Shown here in pieces: positions 41,049 to 48,949 of a DNA stretch of 64,000 nt. Every line of letters starts with the position of its first letter. The first letter of the stretch is position 1. The notes beneath the pieces were generated by a model, which was given only the letters and a program-made list of their open reading frames with translations, did not search any database and was not told the origin of the DNA. This stretch comes from Microtetraspora sp. NBRC 13810 (GTDB taxonomy: Bacteria > Actinomycetota > Actinomycetes > Streptosporangiales > Streptosporangiaceae), in the NCBI RefSeq assembly GCF_030268685.1, contig NZ_BSRQ01000012.1, forward strand, positions 62,001 through 126,000, given 5' to 3'. A program made the position numbers and the translations under genes.

Positions 41049-42395
41049 ATGCACGACGAAGAGACTCTTCCGGGACTGGATCGTCGACAGTTCCTGCGAC
41101 GCGCGGGGCTGGCCGCCGGAGTAGGTGCGGCGCTGCCGCTGCTCGGCATGGGTGGCGCGAGCGCCATGGCCGCCGCTCCGTGGTCCGCCGACGACCCCGA
41201 CCAACTGTTCAAGGACGGTCATTTCAAGCGTGCCGAGCAAGGTTACCGGCGCCGGCTGAAGGAGAACGCGGACAACGCGCAGGCCGCCGCGCAGATCGGC
41301 TACATCGCTCTGCTGTCCAACCGGTTCGCCGACGCCGAGAAGTTCCTCAAACGCGCCGTCAGCCTGAAGCCCGACGACGAATTCTCCCTCTACCAGCTCG
41401 CGGACTGCTACGTCCGCCAGGACAGGCTTTCGGAAGCCGTGCCCTGGCTGCGCAAACGCGGCGAGCTGACCGGTTCGCAGACCGACCTCGCCTTCGCCAA
41501 GCTGTACGAGACGATCCGGGGCACCCCCTGGCAGGTGCACGGCCCGCAGACCACCCGGATCCCCTTCCTCGGGCTCGAACCCCTGCCGCACATGATGATC
41601 TCCATCAACGGGACACAGCCGAGGATCTTCCAACTCGACACGGGAGCGACGACGGCCGGCCTCAGCATGCAACTGGCGAAGGAGGCCGGCCTGGAGGTGA
41701 TCTCCGAGAGCAGGGGAAGCGCCGACGGGCAGCAGTTCACGATGTATTACGGCATCGCCAAGTCGGTGCGTATCGGCGACCTGGAGGTCCGCAACGCGCC
41801 CGTCCACTGGAACGAGGCCGACCGGCCGGACCTGCCCGACGGCACCGAGGCGCAGGGCACCATCGGCACCGTGCACTTCTACCATTTCCTGACCACCATG
41901 GACTACGGTCACCAGCAGTTCATCATGCGCCGCAAGACCGAGGCCAACCTGCGCAGGGTCCGTACCGAGGCCGCACGGCTCAAGGGTGACGTCCTGCCGC
42001 TGTGGCTGGCGAAGGACCATTTCCCCTGCACGCTGGGCTCGCTCAACGACTTCGGGCCCCGGGTCGTCACCTTCGACACCGGCGGCCCCGGCCGGGGCGT
42101 CGGCACTTCGCTCGACCTCGCCGGACGCGCCGGCATCGAGCTTGGTGAGCCCGAGCAGGGGCGGGGCGGGGTGCGCTACCCCATCGCTCCCGAGCGGATC
42201 AGCCTCGGCAAGGCGACGCGGCGGCGGGTCAAGGGGTGGGCGGAGGAAAGGCCCAAGGTCGGCGCTGGGATGAAGTTCGACACGATCGCCAACTTCACCC
42301 ACGACTTCTTCAAGCCGTTCGCCATCACCTTCGACTACGCCCACATGAACCTGTACATCACCGGCGACTCCATGAACCCGGACATGGGCCGCTAG
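41049..42395 (+). CDS. Tat-exported TPR/retropepsin-like aspartic protease
   Basis: 448 residues. A twin-arginine signal (LDRRQFLRRAGLAAGVGAALPLLG) is followed by about two and a half TPR repeats at residues 50-140 (FKDGHFKRAEQGYRRRLKENADNAQAAAQIGYIALLSNRFADAEKFLKRAVSLKPDD). The C-terminal 280 residues carry two DTG motifs: FQLDTGATTAGLS (Asp197) with a later GTIG, and VTFDTGGPGRGVG (Asp343). Bacterial retropepsin-like proteins usually have one DTG and dimerise, so a single chain with two DTG sites could form its own active site. It is the first gene of element 2 and probably acts outside the membrane. Confidence 0.75.
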   Translation: MHDEETLPGLDRRQFLRRAGLAAGVGAALPLLGMGGASAMAAAPWSADDPDQLFKDGHFKRAEQGYRRRLKENADNAQAAAQIGYIALLSNRFADAEKFLKRAVSLKPDDEFSLYQLADCYVRQDRLSEAVPWLRKRGELTGSQTDLAFAKLYETIRGTPWQVHGPQTTRIPFLGLEPLPHMMISINGTQPRIFQLDTGATTAGLSMQLAKEAGLEVISESRGSADGQQFTMYYGIAKSVRIGDLEVRNAPVHWNEADRPDLPDGTEAQGTIGTVHFYHFLTTMDYGHQQFIMRRKTEANLRRVRTEAARLKGDVLPLWLAKDHFPCTLGSLNDFGPRVVTFDTGGPGRGVGTSLDLAGRAGIELGEPEQGRGGVRYPIAPERISLGKATRRRVKGWAEERPKVGAGMKFDTIANFTHDFFKPFAITFDYAHMNLYITGDSMNPDMGR

Positions 42396-42654
42396 GGGTG
42401 GAGGGCGGCCTGGGGTTGGAGATGGGCCCCGGAGGTAGGCCGCGTTTGGCGGTACGTGTTGTACGGCGAACGCAGCATTACGGCCTCTCCAGGTATCTGA
42501 GGGCGGCGTGCGCACAGCGGCCGCCCTGCCTGAAAATTGGGCGGCCTCTCTGAGCTGTGGGCGCATCCAAGGAATTAGGTGATCGCCTGGTCTTTAAGCG
42601 CTATCTCTTCCGACGGGACCTCGCTGTAGATGTTCATGCTTACCGAGATCGGCT

Positions 42655-42831
42655 ATGCCGGAGAATCTGCAACGCCACTCGTGGGTGGACATCGAGGGGG
42701 ACGAGCAGGTCTTCCGCGTGGCGTGGGCGTGTACCTTGCGGACGCCGGCATCGGTGAAGCTTCGCCGAAAGTTACCAGGTCAGCAGTGGTACGAGACTGC
42801 CCGCGGTGCTCGTACTACATCCGTGTCCTGA
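42655..42831 (+). CDS. Candidate small ORF in element 2
   Basis: 58 codons from ATG 42655, reading MPENLQRHSWVDIEGDEQVF and continuing RVAWACTLRTPASVKLRRKL. The first two thirds favour G/C in third positions as real genes here do, and the composition is protein-like. No ribosome-binding site is obvious and I know no family. It could be the remnant of a longer gene. The rest of 42396-43008 shows nothing further. Confidence 0.3.
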   Translation: MPENLQRHSWVDIEGDEQVFRVAWACTLRTPASVKLRRKLPGQQWYETARGARTTSVS

Positions 42832-43008
42832 CCTGCGAAGTACCGGGGAGCTGACAAAGGGCCGGTACAGCCCTGTGGTCCTGGCCCTCCCTTGAACGCA
42901 TGCCCGTCTTGGTTGACGATGGCAAAGACGCTCTCACGAGCCGAAGCACGGGACCACGAAGCCAGCAGTCCCTCTAATGCGAGGGACGGAGCGGGAAGGG
43001 GCTGGAGT

Positions 43009-43512
43009 ATGGCGGCAGTTTATCCTGAGCGTAGGCAGTGGTTGACCGACAACCTCATGAGTGGCGGTATTTTCGACTACACATCCATTCATATCGGCAC
43101 GATCCGGGGACTTAAGCTCTGGGCCCACAGCTCTGACGATTTCACTCCCTCGAAGGAGGAGGTGGACACCATCATGAGAGCCTGTGAATCTATGATAAAT
43201 CCCTATAGCGTCGACATCGCCGGCCAAACGTACTGGCTACCCGGATGGAGCATTCACCACCCGGAGTGGCTTGATGACGGCCTCTTTCATGGTCGCCGGG
43301 AGGATAACGGTGGAGCCTTCTGCCTGGTGGCCAACGTGGGGAATGAACAAGTGAGGCGAACAATGGGCGTCATCGCGGTACACTCCCGACCTCCCGGCTT
43401 CATCGACTCCACCCCCGGGGATGCTGTGCTTACGGGGGAATTTTTTGAGAAAGGTGAGCAGTTGGTGCGCGACGCCGCGCTCGCGCTCGACAAACACCTC
43501 TGGCACTCATAG
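43009..43512 (+). CDS. Profilin-like protein
   Basis: 167 residues from ATG 43009, eight bases after GGAAGGGG. The order of features follows profilin: an N-terminal helix with RRQWLTDNLMSGGIFDYTSI, then LKLWAHSSDDFTPSKEEVDTIM (compare profilin VWAQS and xxFxxEEI), VDIAGQTYWLP (compare GxxYxVI), DNGGAFCLVANV (compare GGxxxxK), and a C-terminal helix GEQLVRDAALALDKHLW. Profilins bind actin and are almost confined to eukaryotes and some archaea, with scattered bacterial examples. The match is by eye and modest. It sits in a mobile element and may target an actin-like protein, but that is speculation. Confidence 0.55.
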   Translation: MAAVYPERRQWLTDNLMSGGIFDYTSIHIGTIRGLKLWAHSSDDFTPSKEEVDTIMRACESMINPYSVDIAGQTYWLPGWSIHHPEWLDDGLFHGRREDNGGAFCLVANVGNEQVRRTMGVIAVHSRPPGFIDSTPGDAVLTGEFFEKGEQLVRDAALALDKHLWHS

Positions 43513-43614
43513 CAGCGAAACCGCCAACACCAATCCACCTGAAACGACGAAGGGCCCCAGCCGGCACGGCAGAGCAGGGGTCCATCACGTCAAGCGCTGG
43601 GTGACCGGCTCCCG

Positions 43615-43658
43615 TTTGCGAGCAGGATGTCAGGAGTTCGAATCTCCTAGGCTCTCCA
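43615..43658 (+). repeat. Direct repeat DR3: third copy of the tRNA-Ala 3' end
   Basis: The core matches the tRNA from TTTGCGAGCAGGATGTC (one A to G change) to the end, with an extra CT in GGCTCTCCA. The bases before it (GTGACCGGCTCCCG) match those before DR2. The 65 bp after it match the element end after the tRNA by eye at about 85 percent. Confidence 0.85.
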
Positions 43659-44254
43659 CGACCATAAGCTCAGGTCAGAGCGCCATGCTCGGCCTTGGCT
43701 TCGTGCTGCTGAGGGCGATCTGGGGGCGATCTGGGACGTGCGGCCTGAGGGCCGGTCCCGGCGGCGCGCAGGACTTCGGGCCGTCGCCGCACGCCCGCCG
43801 CGCCGTACCTACGCCATCCACCGGGCCCTGGGTCGCGCCGCCGCCCCCATGCAGCACGACGATCGCCACGGGGTGGCCCAGGTCTGCCGTGGTCGGGGGC
43901 GATCTGCGAGCCGGGGTTCGTTCCTCACCTCGGCTCGCCGGGTAATGGGGCTGATCACTGTGTGGACGACACCTGTCTATCGGCGCTACAGATCATCGGA
44001 GATACCACGGCAGCAGCTCTCCAGCGGCAGGGCCGCTTGGCAGTGCGGCCCGCGACAGTGAGACTCCGGACCGCTCGTACGCGGGGGTCCCGGTGTGAAC
44101 CGCGCCTCCGCCGACCGGGCAGGCGTGCCCCCTACCCGTAGTACTCCAGAGCTACAGGAGAAGTGCGCTCCTCGGCAGGACGCCGACCACGAAGTGGGAT
44201 CCATAGCTTCGGCACCCGAAGCATGAGAGATCCACTACGGAAGGACCGTCCCCC
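43659..44254. other. Non-coding stretch after DR3
   Basis: The first 65 bp repeat the element left end found after the tRNA (ACCATAAGCTCAGGTCAGAG, CTTCGTGCTGCTG). Beyond that I see no gene: open frames lack motifs and ribosome-binding sites. The stretch probably combines the remains of a third element and the promoter region of the hydrolase operon starting at 44255. Confidence 0.5.
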
Positions 44255-45232
44255 ATGGGGTCCCACTCGCCCGGGAGTCGTCTGCGCCGCACCCTGCTCG
44301 CCTCGTTCGTCGCCGCGTCGGTGGCCGTGCCGGTGTCGGGTGCGGCCCGTGCCGCGGCCGTACCCGCGCCCGTTCCCGGCGCCTCTGCCGCTTCGGCCCC
44401 GCTGCCGGCCATGACCCTCGCGGCTCTGGACCGGCGGTACACCGCCGGCCGTGCCGCCATCCGCGCGGCCGGACGGACAGCCACCCGTCACGGTGACCGA
44501 TGGCGGGCCTCGATGCTGCGCGCCATGGCGGACCCGGCGCGTCACTTCCTGTTCTTCGACGGCCGCGACGGCGGCCGTACCGCGGAGGTATTCGGCGAAC
44601 TTTCCGGGGCCGGGCGGATCGCCGTGGTGGTCCCCGGGGCCGACACCAACCTCGACAAGTACGGACCCCTGCGCGGCGGCTCGATGCGACTGCTGCGCAT
44701 GCTCGGCGACCGGTCGGCCGTCATCGCCTGGCTGGGCTACCGGACACCTGGCACGGTGAGTCTCGAAGCGATGACACCCGATCGGGCGGAGGAGGCCGCC
44801 CCCGGGCTCCGCGCCTTCGTGCGGGAGCTGCGCACTGCCAAACCGGCTGCCCGGATCTCGCTGCTGTGCCACTCCTACGGGAGTGCGGTCTGCGCCCGGG
44901 CCGCCCCCGGGCTGGACGTCGCGGACATCGTCCTGTACGGCAGCGCCGGCACCACCGCCGACAATGTCGCCGCGCTGCGCACCCGGGCGACCGTCTGGGC
45001 TGCCCGGGGCACCGGCGACTGGGTCGGCGGAGTACCGCACACGCGGCTTCGCCTGCCCTTCGCCACCATCGGGCTCGGCGCCGATCCGGTCGATCCGGAG
45101 TTCGGCGCCCGCGTCTTCGCGGCGGGCGACGGCGGCCACAGCGCCTACCTGTCCGCCGGGTCCCTGTCGCTGCGGAACATCGCCAGGATCGTCTCCGGAC
45201 AGGTTCCCTCTGAGGCGGGCAGGGGTGCGTGA
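44255..45232 (+). CDS. Secreted alpha/beta hydrolase (DUF1023 type)
   Basis: 325 residues. A Sec-type signal peptide (RLRRTLLASFVAASVAVPVSGAARA) is followed by an Ala/Pro-rich linker and a hydrolase domain of the Abhydrolase_8/DUF1023 kind: GRIAVVVPGADTNLDKY, then SLLCHSYGSAVCARAA with the nucleophile Ser, and a late His in GDGGHSAYL. The start is ATG 44255 with GGAAGGACC upstream. It overlaps the next gene by 8 bp and heads a four-gene operon with an acyltransferase and a two-component system. It may hydrolyse an ester or amide in the envelope. Confidence 0.85.
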   Translation: MGSHSPGSRLRRTLLASFVAASVAVPVSGAARAAAVPAPVPGASAASAPLPAMTLAALDRRYTAGRAAIRAAGRTATRHGDRWRASMLRAMADPARHFLFFDGRDGGRTAEVFGELSGAGRIAVVVPGADTNLDKYGPLRGGSMRLLRMLGDRSAVIAWLGYRTPGTVSLEAMTPDRAEEAAPGLRAFVRELRTAKPAARISLLCHSYGSAVCARAAPGLDVADIVLYGSAGTTADNVAALRTRATVWAARGTGDWVGGVPHTRLRLPFATIGLGADPVDPEFGARVFAAGDGGHSAYLSAGSLSLRNIARIVSGQVPSEAGRGA

Positions 45233-46373
45233 CCTCATCCGGCGCATCGACGCGGCGACCCCGCCCGAACGCGACCGCGCCGTCGACGCACTACGCGCGC
45301 TGGCCGTCTTCGGCGTGGTGCTCGGCCACTGGCTGGTGACCGCTCTGGTCTCCGACAGCGGCACCTTGCACACCACCAGCCCGCTCCGGCACATGCCCCA
45401 GCTCGCCCCCGTTTCCTGGCTGTTCCAGACGCTCGCGCTCTTCTTCCTGGTGGGCGGGCAGGTGGGGGCGGCGAGTCACGCCTCGGCTCGCGCCCGGGGC
45501 ACGGGGTACGGGCGGTGGCTCGGCGCCCGGCTGGCCCGGCTGGTTCGGCCCGTCGCCGCTGTGCTGGTCGTGTGGAGCGTGGCGGCGGGTGCGATGCTCG
45601 CCTCCGGGGCCAGTTGGGAGACCATACGCACGCTGGTCAAACTGGTGTACTCCCCGCTGTGGTTCCTGCTGGTCTTCGTGGCGCTGACGGCGGCGACCCC
45701 GCTGGCCGCCAAGCTGCACCCGCTGTGGCCGCTCGCCGCCGTCACGCTCGTCGACCTGGTCCGGTACGGCCTGGACGGGCCCGCCTGGCTCGGCTGGCTC
45801 AACGTGGTGGCCGGCTGGTCGGTGCCGTACTGCCTGGGCGCGGCCCGGGCCCGCGGCAGCCTGTGCGGCCGGGTGACCGGGTGGGCGCTGCTGCTCGGCG
45901 GTGCGGCAGCCGCCTCAGGGCTCGTCCTGTGGGCCGGTTACCCGGCCGCCATGGTCGGGGTGCCCGGCGCGGCCGCCTCGAACCTCGACCCGCCCACCCT
46001 CGCGGTCGTCACCTTCGGGCTCGCCCAGTGCGGGGCGGCCCTGCTGCTGCTCGGCCCGCTGCGGCGGGTGCTGCGCCGCCCGGCCGTATGGGTGGCGGTG
46101 GCACTGGTCAATCTGTCCGCGATGACGGTCTTCCTCTGGCACCAGACCGCGATGATCGCGGTGACGGCGATCGGCATGGTCGCGAGCGGGCCGCTGCCGG
46201 GCCTGCACACCGTCCCCGATGACTTCGGCTGGGTGCTCGCCCGGCTGGCCTGGCTTCCGGCGTTCGCGCTGGCCCTGCTGGTGTGTTGTGCCGCATTTCG
46301 TGTCCACGAGCAGAGAGCAGGTGCTGAACGCGAGAGGCGGCCCGCCGGGGCGCCGGAGGTGGAGCGTGTCTAG
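45225..46373 (+). CDS. Membrane acyltransferase family protein
   Basis: 382 residues from GTG 45225, overlapping the hydrolase stop. About ten transmembrane segments are present. The acyltransferase-3 N-terminal motif is VDALRALAVFGVVLGHWLVTAL, then LFQTLALFFLVGGQVGAASH. It is the same family as the protein at 7207-8586. The next gene begins 8 bp before its stop, so hydrolase, acyltransferase, kinase and regulator are translationally linked. The transferase and the secreted hydrolase could add and remove acyl groups on one envelope molecule. Confidence 0.87.
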   Translation: MRDLIRRIDAATPPERDRAVDALRALAVFGVVLGHWLVTALVSDSGTLHTTSPLRHMPQLAPVSWLFQTLALFFLVGGQVGAASHASARARGTGYGRWLGARLARLVRPVAAVLVVWSVAAGAMLASGASWETIRTLVKLVYSPLWFLLVFVALTAATPLAAKLHPLWPLAAVTLVDLVRYGLDGPAWLGWLNVVAGWSVPYCLGAARARGSLCGRVTGWALLLGGAAAASGLVLWAGYPAAMVGVPGAAASNLDPPTLAVVTFGLAQCGAALLLLGPLRRVLRRPAVWVAVALVNLSAMTVFLWHQTAMIAVTAIGMVASGPLPGLHTVPDDFGWVLARLAWLPAFALALLVCCAAFRVHEQRAGAERERRPAGAPEVERV

Positions 46374-47682
46374 GGTGACTTCCGTGCAGGAGATCGGCGC
46401 CATGAGGCGGCTGAAGGCGGCGCTGCGGGCGGCACCGGGTAACCTGCGCGACGACCTGTGGACGACGGCGTACGAACCGCTGCCGCGTACGGGGCGGCCC
46501 AGCTGGCGGGACTGGCTTCCGGCGTTCGCGATGCTGTTGCTGCTGCCCGCGGGTGCCCTCGCCGCTCTCAACATCAATCAGCTCGGCGACCAGTACGGGC
46601 TTGAGATGTCGTACGCCGCGCTGCTCGGCGGGCTCCAGGCGGTGGCGCTTCTCCTCGCGCTCGTCCAGCCGGTGCCGGCCTGGTGGGCGGTGACGATCGC
46701 CATGGTCGTCATCGCGGGACTCTCGGAGCCCCGCGTCCCCGTGTTGTTTCCGTGGACCAGCCCCGGGCTCGCCCTGCAGGCCGGGGTGCTGTTCCTGCTG
46801 GCGTTGCGGGTCCGCTCCCGGGCCGCGGTCGAGGCGCTGGTGATCACTGTCCTGGCGGGCCTGGTGTGCAGCACGTTCATCTCCCAGGCGCACGGCGACA
46901 ACGTCGGCGGTGCCGCCGTGATCCTCGCCGCCGTGGTGGTGGTGGGCGCCGCGCTGCGCGGCAGCCGGGTGGCTCGTACGGAGCTGGTCAAACAGGAGGA
47001 GCTCACGGCCGAGGAGCGGGCCCGGCGCACCCTGCTGGAGGAGCGCAACCGGATCGCCCGTGAACTGCACGACGTGCTCGCCCACCACATGTCGTTGATC
47101 TCCATCCAGGCGCAGGTGGCTCCGCACCTGGTCCAGGACCCGCCCGAGGAGTTGAAGGAGAACCTCGCGGGAATCCGGGAGAACGCGGTGGAGGCGCTGA
47201 CCGAGCTGCGCAGGGTGCTGGGCGTGCTGCGCTCGGAGGAAGCCGAGCCGGAGGAGGTACGGCACGCCCCGCAGCCCACCCTCGACCGGCTGGGCGAGTT
47301 GGTCGACAATGTGCGCGGCGCCGGGCAGACGATCACCACCCGGATCACCGGCGAACCACGTCCGCTGTCACCGGGCATCGAGCTGTCGGCGTTCCGGATC
47401 GTCCAGGAGGCGCTCAGCAACGTGATGCGGCATGCGCCCGGGACGGAGGCACGGGTGGAGGTCGGGTACCGGCGGGACGCCCTCACCATCCGAGTCACCA
47501 ACACCGCGCCGGACGCGCCCGCCCCGTCCTGTCCGGCCGCCGGACACGGGCTGTTGGGCATGCGCGAGCGCGCGGCCATGCTGGGCGGCGAACTGGCCGT
47601 CGGTCCCACCCCCGGCGGAGGCTACGAAGTGACCGCGGTCCTGCCCGCCACTCTTCCCCAACCGCCCCGCCGACCCGATTGA
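46366..47682 (+). CDS. NarL-type sensor histidine kinase
   Basis: 438 residues from GTG 46366, with GGAGGTGGAG upstream. Five or six transmembrane helices lie at residues 50-210 with almost no extracytoplasmic domain, so it likely senses within the membrane. The HisKA_3 helix with the phosphoacceptor is RIARELHDVLAHHMSLISIQAQVAPH. The ATPase domain has FRIVQEALSNVMRHAPGTEARV and GHGLLGMRERAAMLGGEL. It overlaps the acyltransferase gene and precedes its regulator by 9 bp. Confidence 0.92.
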   Translation: MSRVTSVQEIGAMRRLKAALRAAPGNLRDDLWTTAYEPLPRTGRPSWRDWLPAFAMLLLLPAGALAALNINQLGDQYGLEMSYAALLGGLQAVALLLALVQPVPAWWAVTIAMVVIAGLSEPRVPVLFPWTSPGLALQAGVLFLLALRVRSRAAVEALVITVLAGLVCSTFISQAHGDNVGGAAVILAAVVVVGAALRGSRVARTELVKQEELTAEERARRTLLEERNRIARELHDVLAHHMSLISIQAQVAPHLVQDPPEELKENLAGIRENAVEALTELRRVLGVLRSEEAEPEEVRHAPQPTLDRLGELVDNVRGAGQTITTRITGEPRPLSPGIELSAFRIVQEALSNVMRHAPGTEARVEVGYRRDALTIRVTNTAPDAPAPSCPAAGHGLLGMRERAAMLGGELAVGPTPGGGYEVTAVLPATLPQPPRRPD

Positions 47683-47691
47683 GGACTCCTC

Positions 47692-48363
47692 TTGAGGAAC
47701 ATCCGCGTGCTGATCGCCGACGACCAGATGATGGTCCGCCAGGGCTTCACGGTGCTGCTCAACGCCGAACCCGGCATCGAGGTCGTCGGCCAGGCCGTGA
47801 ACGGCCTCGACGCCGTCGCCAAGGTCGCCGAACTCGCCCCGGACGTCGTCCTGATGGACATCCGGATGCCCCAGCTCGGCGGCATCGAGGCGACCCGCCG
47901 CATCACGGAACCGGCCGGCACCGCCGTCAAGGTCCTCGTGCTGACCACTTTCGATCTCGACGAGTACGTGTACGAGGCGCTGCGCGCGGGTGCCTCGGGT
48001 TTCCTGCTGAAGGACGCCTCGGCCGCCGACCTCGCTCAGGCGGTACGTGTGGTGGCGGCCGGTGACGCCCTGCTCGCCCCGAACATCACCAAGCGCCTCA
48101 TCGCCGAGTTCACCCGGATGACCGCTGCCCCCCGCACCCCGAGCAAGGACCGCGTCGGCGACCTGACGGAGCGCGAGTCCGAGGTGCTGTCTCTGATCGC
48201 GCAGGGCCTGTCCAACGCGGAGATCGCCGAGCGGCTGGTGGTGGCGGAACAGACGGTGAAGACCCATGTGAGCCGCATCCTGGTCAAGCTGGGCCTGCGT
48301 GACCGGACCCAGGCCGCGGTCTTCGCGTACGAAACGGGACTGGTGCGCCCGTCCGGACACTAA
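47692..48363 (+). CDS. NarL/LuxR-type response regulator
   Basis: 223 residues from TTG 47692. The receiver domain has VLIADDQMMVRQGF, the phosphoacceptor Asp in DVVLMDIRMPQLGG, and GFLLKDAS. The LuxR domain is LTERESEVLSLIAQGLSNAEIAERLVVAEQTVKTHVSRILVKLGLRDR. It is the last gene of the four-gene operon, followed by a hairpin at 48443-48475. It probably controls the operon itself and other envelope genes. Confidence 0.93.
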   Translation: MRNIRVLIADDQMMVRQGFTVLLNAEPGIEVVGQAVNGLDAVAKVAELAPDVVLMDIRMPQLGGIEATRRITEPAGTAVKVLVLTTFDLDEYVYEALRAGASGFLLKDASAADLAQAVRVVAAGDALLAPNITKRLIAEFTRMTAAPRTPSKDRVGDLTERESEVLSLIAQGLSNAEIAERLVVAEQTVKTHVSRILVKLGLRDRTQAAVFAYETGLVRPSGH

Positions 48364-48442
48364 GGGCTCGCCTGGAGGGATGGGGGTCGATCCGCCGATG
48401 GAGACGCTTGTAGACTCTCGGCCATATTGATGGCAGTGCTGC

Positions 48443-48475
48443 AAACCTCCGGGTTTCCCGCACGACCGGAGGTTT
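48443..48475. terminator. Hairpin after the two-component operon
   Basis: AAACCTCCGG (48443-48452) and CCGGAGGTTT (48466-48475) form a perfect 10-bp stem with a 13-base loop, 80 bp after the response-regulator stop. The AAA/TTT ends would give a short U-tract in the transcript. It fits an intrinsic terminator readable from either side. Confidence 0.7.
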
Positions 48476-48528
48476 CATGACGTGTCCAAGATGAACCTCC
48501 GCCATCGTGCGCTGCTATAGGGAGGGTC

Positions 48529-48870
48529 ATGGCCGGCACCATCGCATCCCTGAAGCGAATCGCGTGGTTGGCCCCGCTCGCCGTCAACGCCCTGTTCGGT
48601 TACCTGGCAATTGTTCCGCTGTTTCTCGTCTGGTACTTCCTCGCCAATTACCCGCTGGCCGCTCTGGGCCTGACGGAACGGGACCCTACCGACAATGACG
48701 GAATCCTGCCCCACCTGATCATGCTTGGCGGCGTGGGACTCTTCATCGCCCTATGGGCGGTGGTCAATCTCGCGGTCCGGGCACTTTTGAGATTGCCCGC
48801 ACGGTCCTATTGGCTGGTCTCGGTGGCCCTGTTGCTCGGCTCGCTGAGCCTCACCATGATGTCTCTTTGA
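48529..48870 (+). CDS. Three-helix small membrane protein
   Basis: 113 residues from ATG 48529, with AGGGAGGGTC upstream. Three or four hydrophobic helices are seen (LAPLAVNALFGYLAIVPLFLVWYFLA, PHLIMLGGVGLFIALWAVVNLAV and YWLVSVALLLGSLSLTMMSL), with a polar loop TERDPTDNDG between the first two. I do not recognise the family. It stands alone between the hairpin and the convergent propeller gene. Confidence 0.65.
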   Translation: MAGTIASLKRIAWLAPLAVNALFGYLAIVPLFLVWYFLANYPLAALGLTERDPTDNDGILPHLIMLGGVGLFIALWAVVNLAVRALLRLPARSYWLVSVALLLGSLSLTMMSL

Positions 48871-48949
48871 ACGACGGCCCCCTGAGCCGCTGATACAGAT
48901 AAGGGCGGAGATCATCGCTGCCTTCCACGTCCGTCGCCGTAGCACCGGC

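Larger units (their letters stand above)
40802..43658. mobile_element. tRNA-Ala-integrated element 2
   Basis: A 2.9-kb segment lies between the second and third copies of the tRNA-Ala core. It carries a Tat-exported TPR/aspartic protease gene, a 58-codon candidate ORF and a profilin-like gene. No integrase is present. Because core, left flank and right flank sequences are shared with element 1, both probably used the same integrase, perhaps supplied by another element. A further element may begin after DR3, since the sequence there again matches the left end after the tRNA. Confidence 0.6.

Noticed and set aside
40760-43658. Additional tRNA genes at DR2 and DR3
   Set aside because: Only the anticodon-loop-to-3' half is present. 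The acceptor 5' strand and D arm are missing, so these are att remnants.
43675-43869. Minus-strand frame with VVLHGGGG, possible hydrolase fragment
   Set aside because: The stretch is too short and no further hydrolase motif follows; it overlaps the repeated element end.
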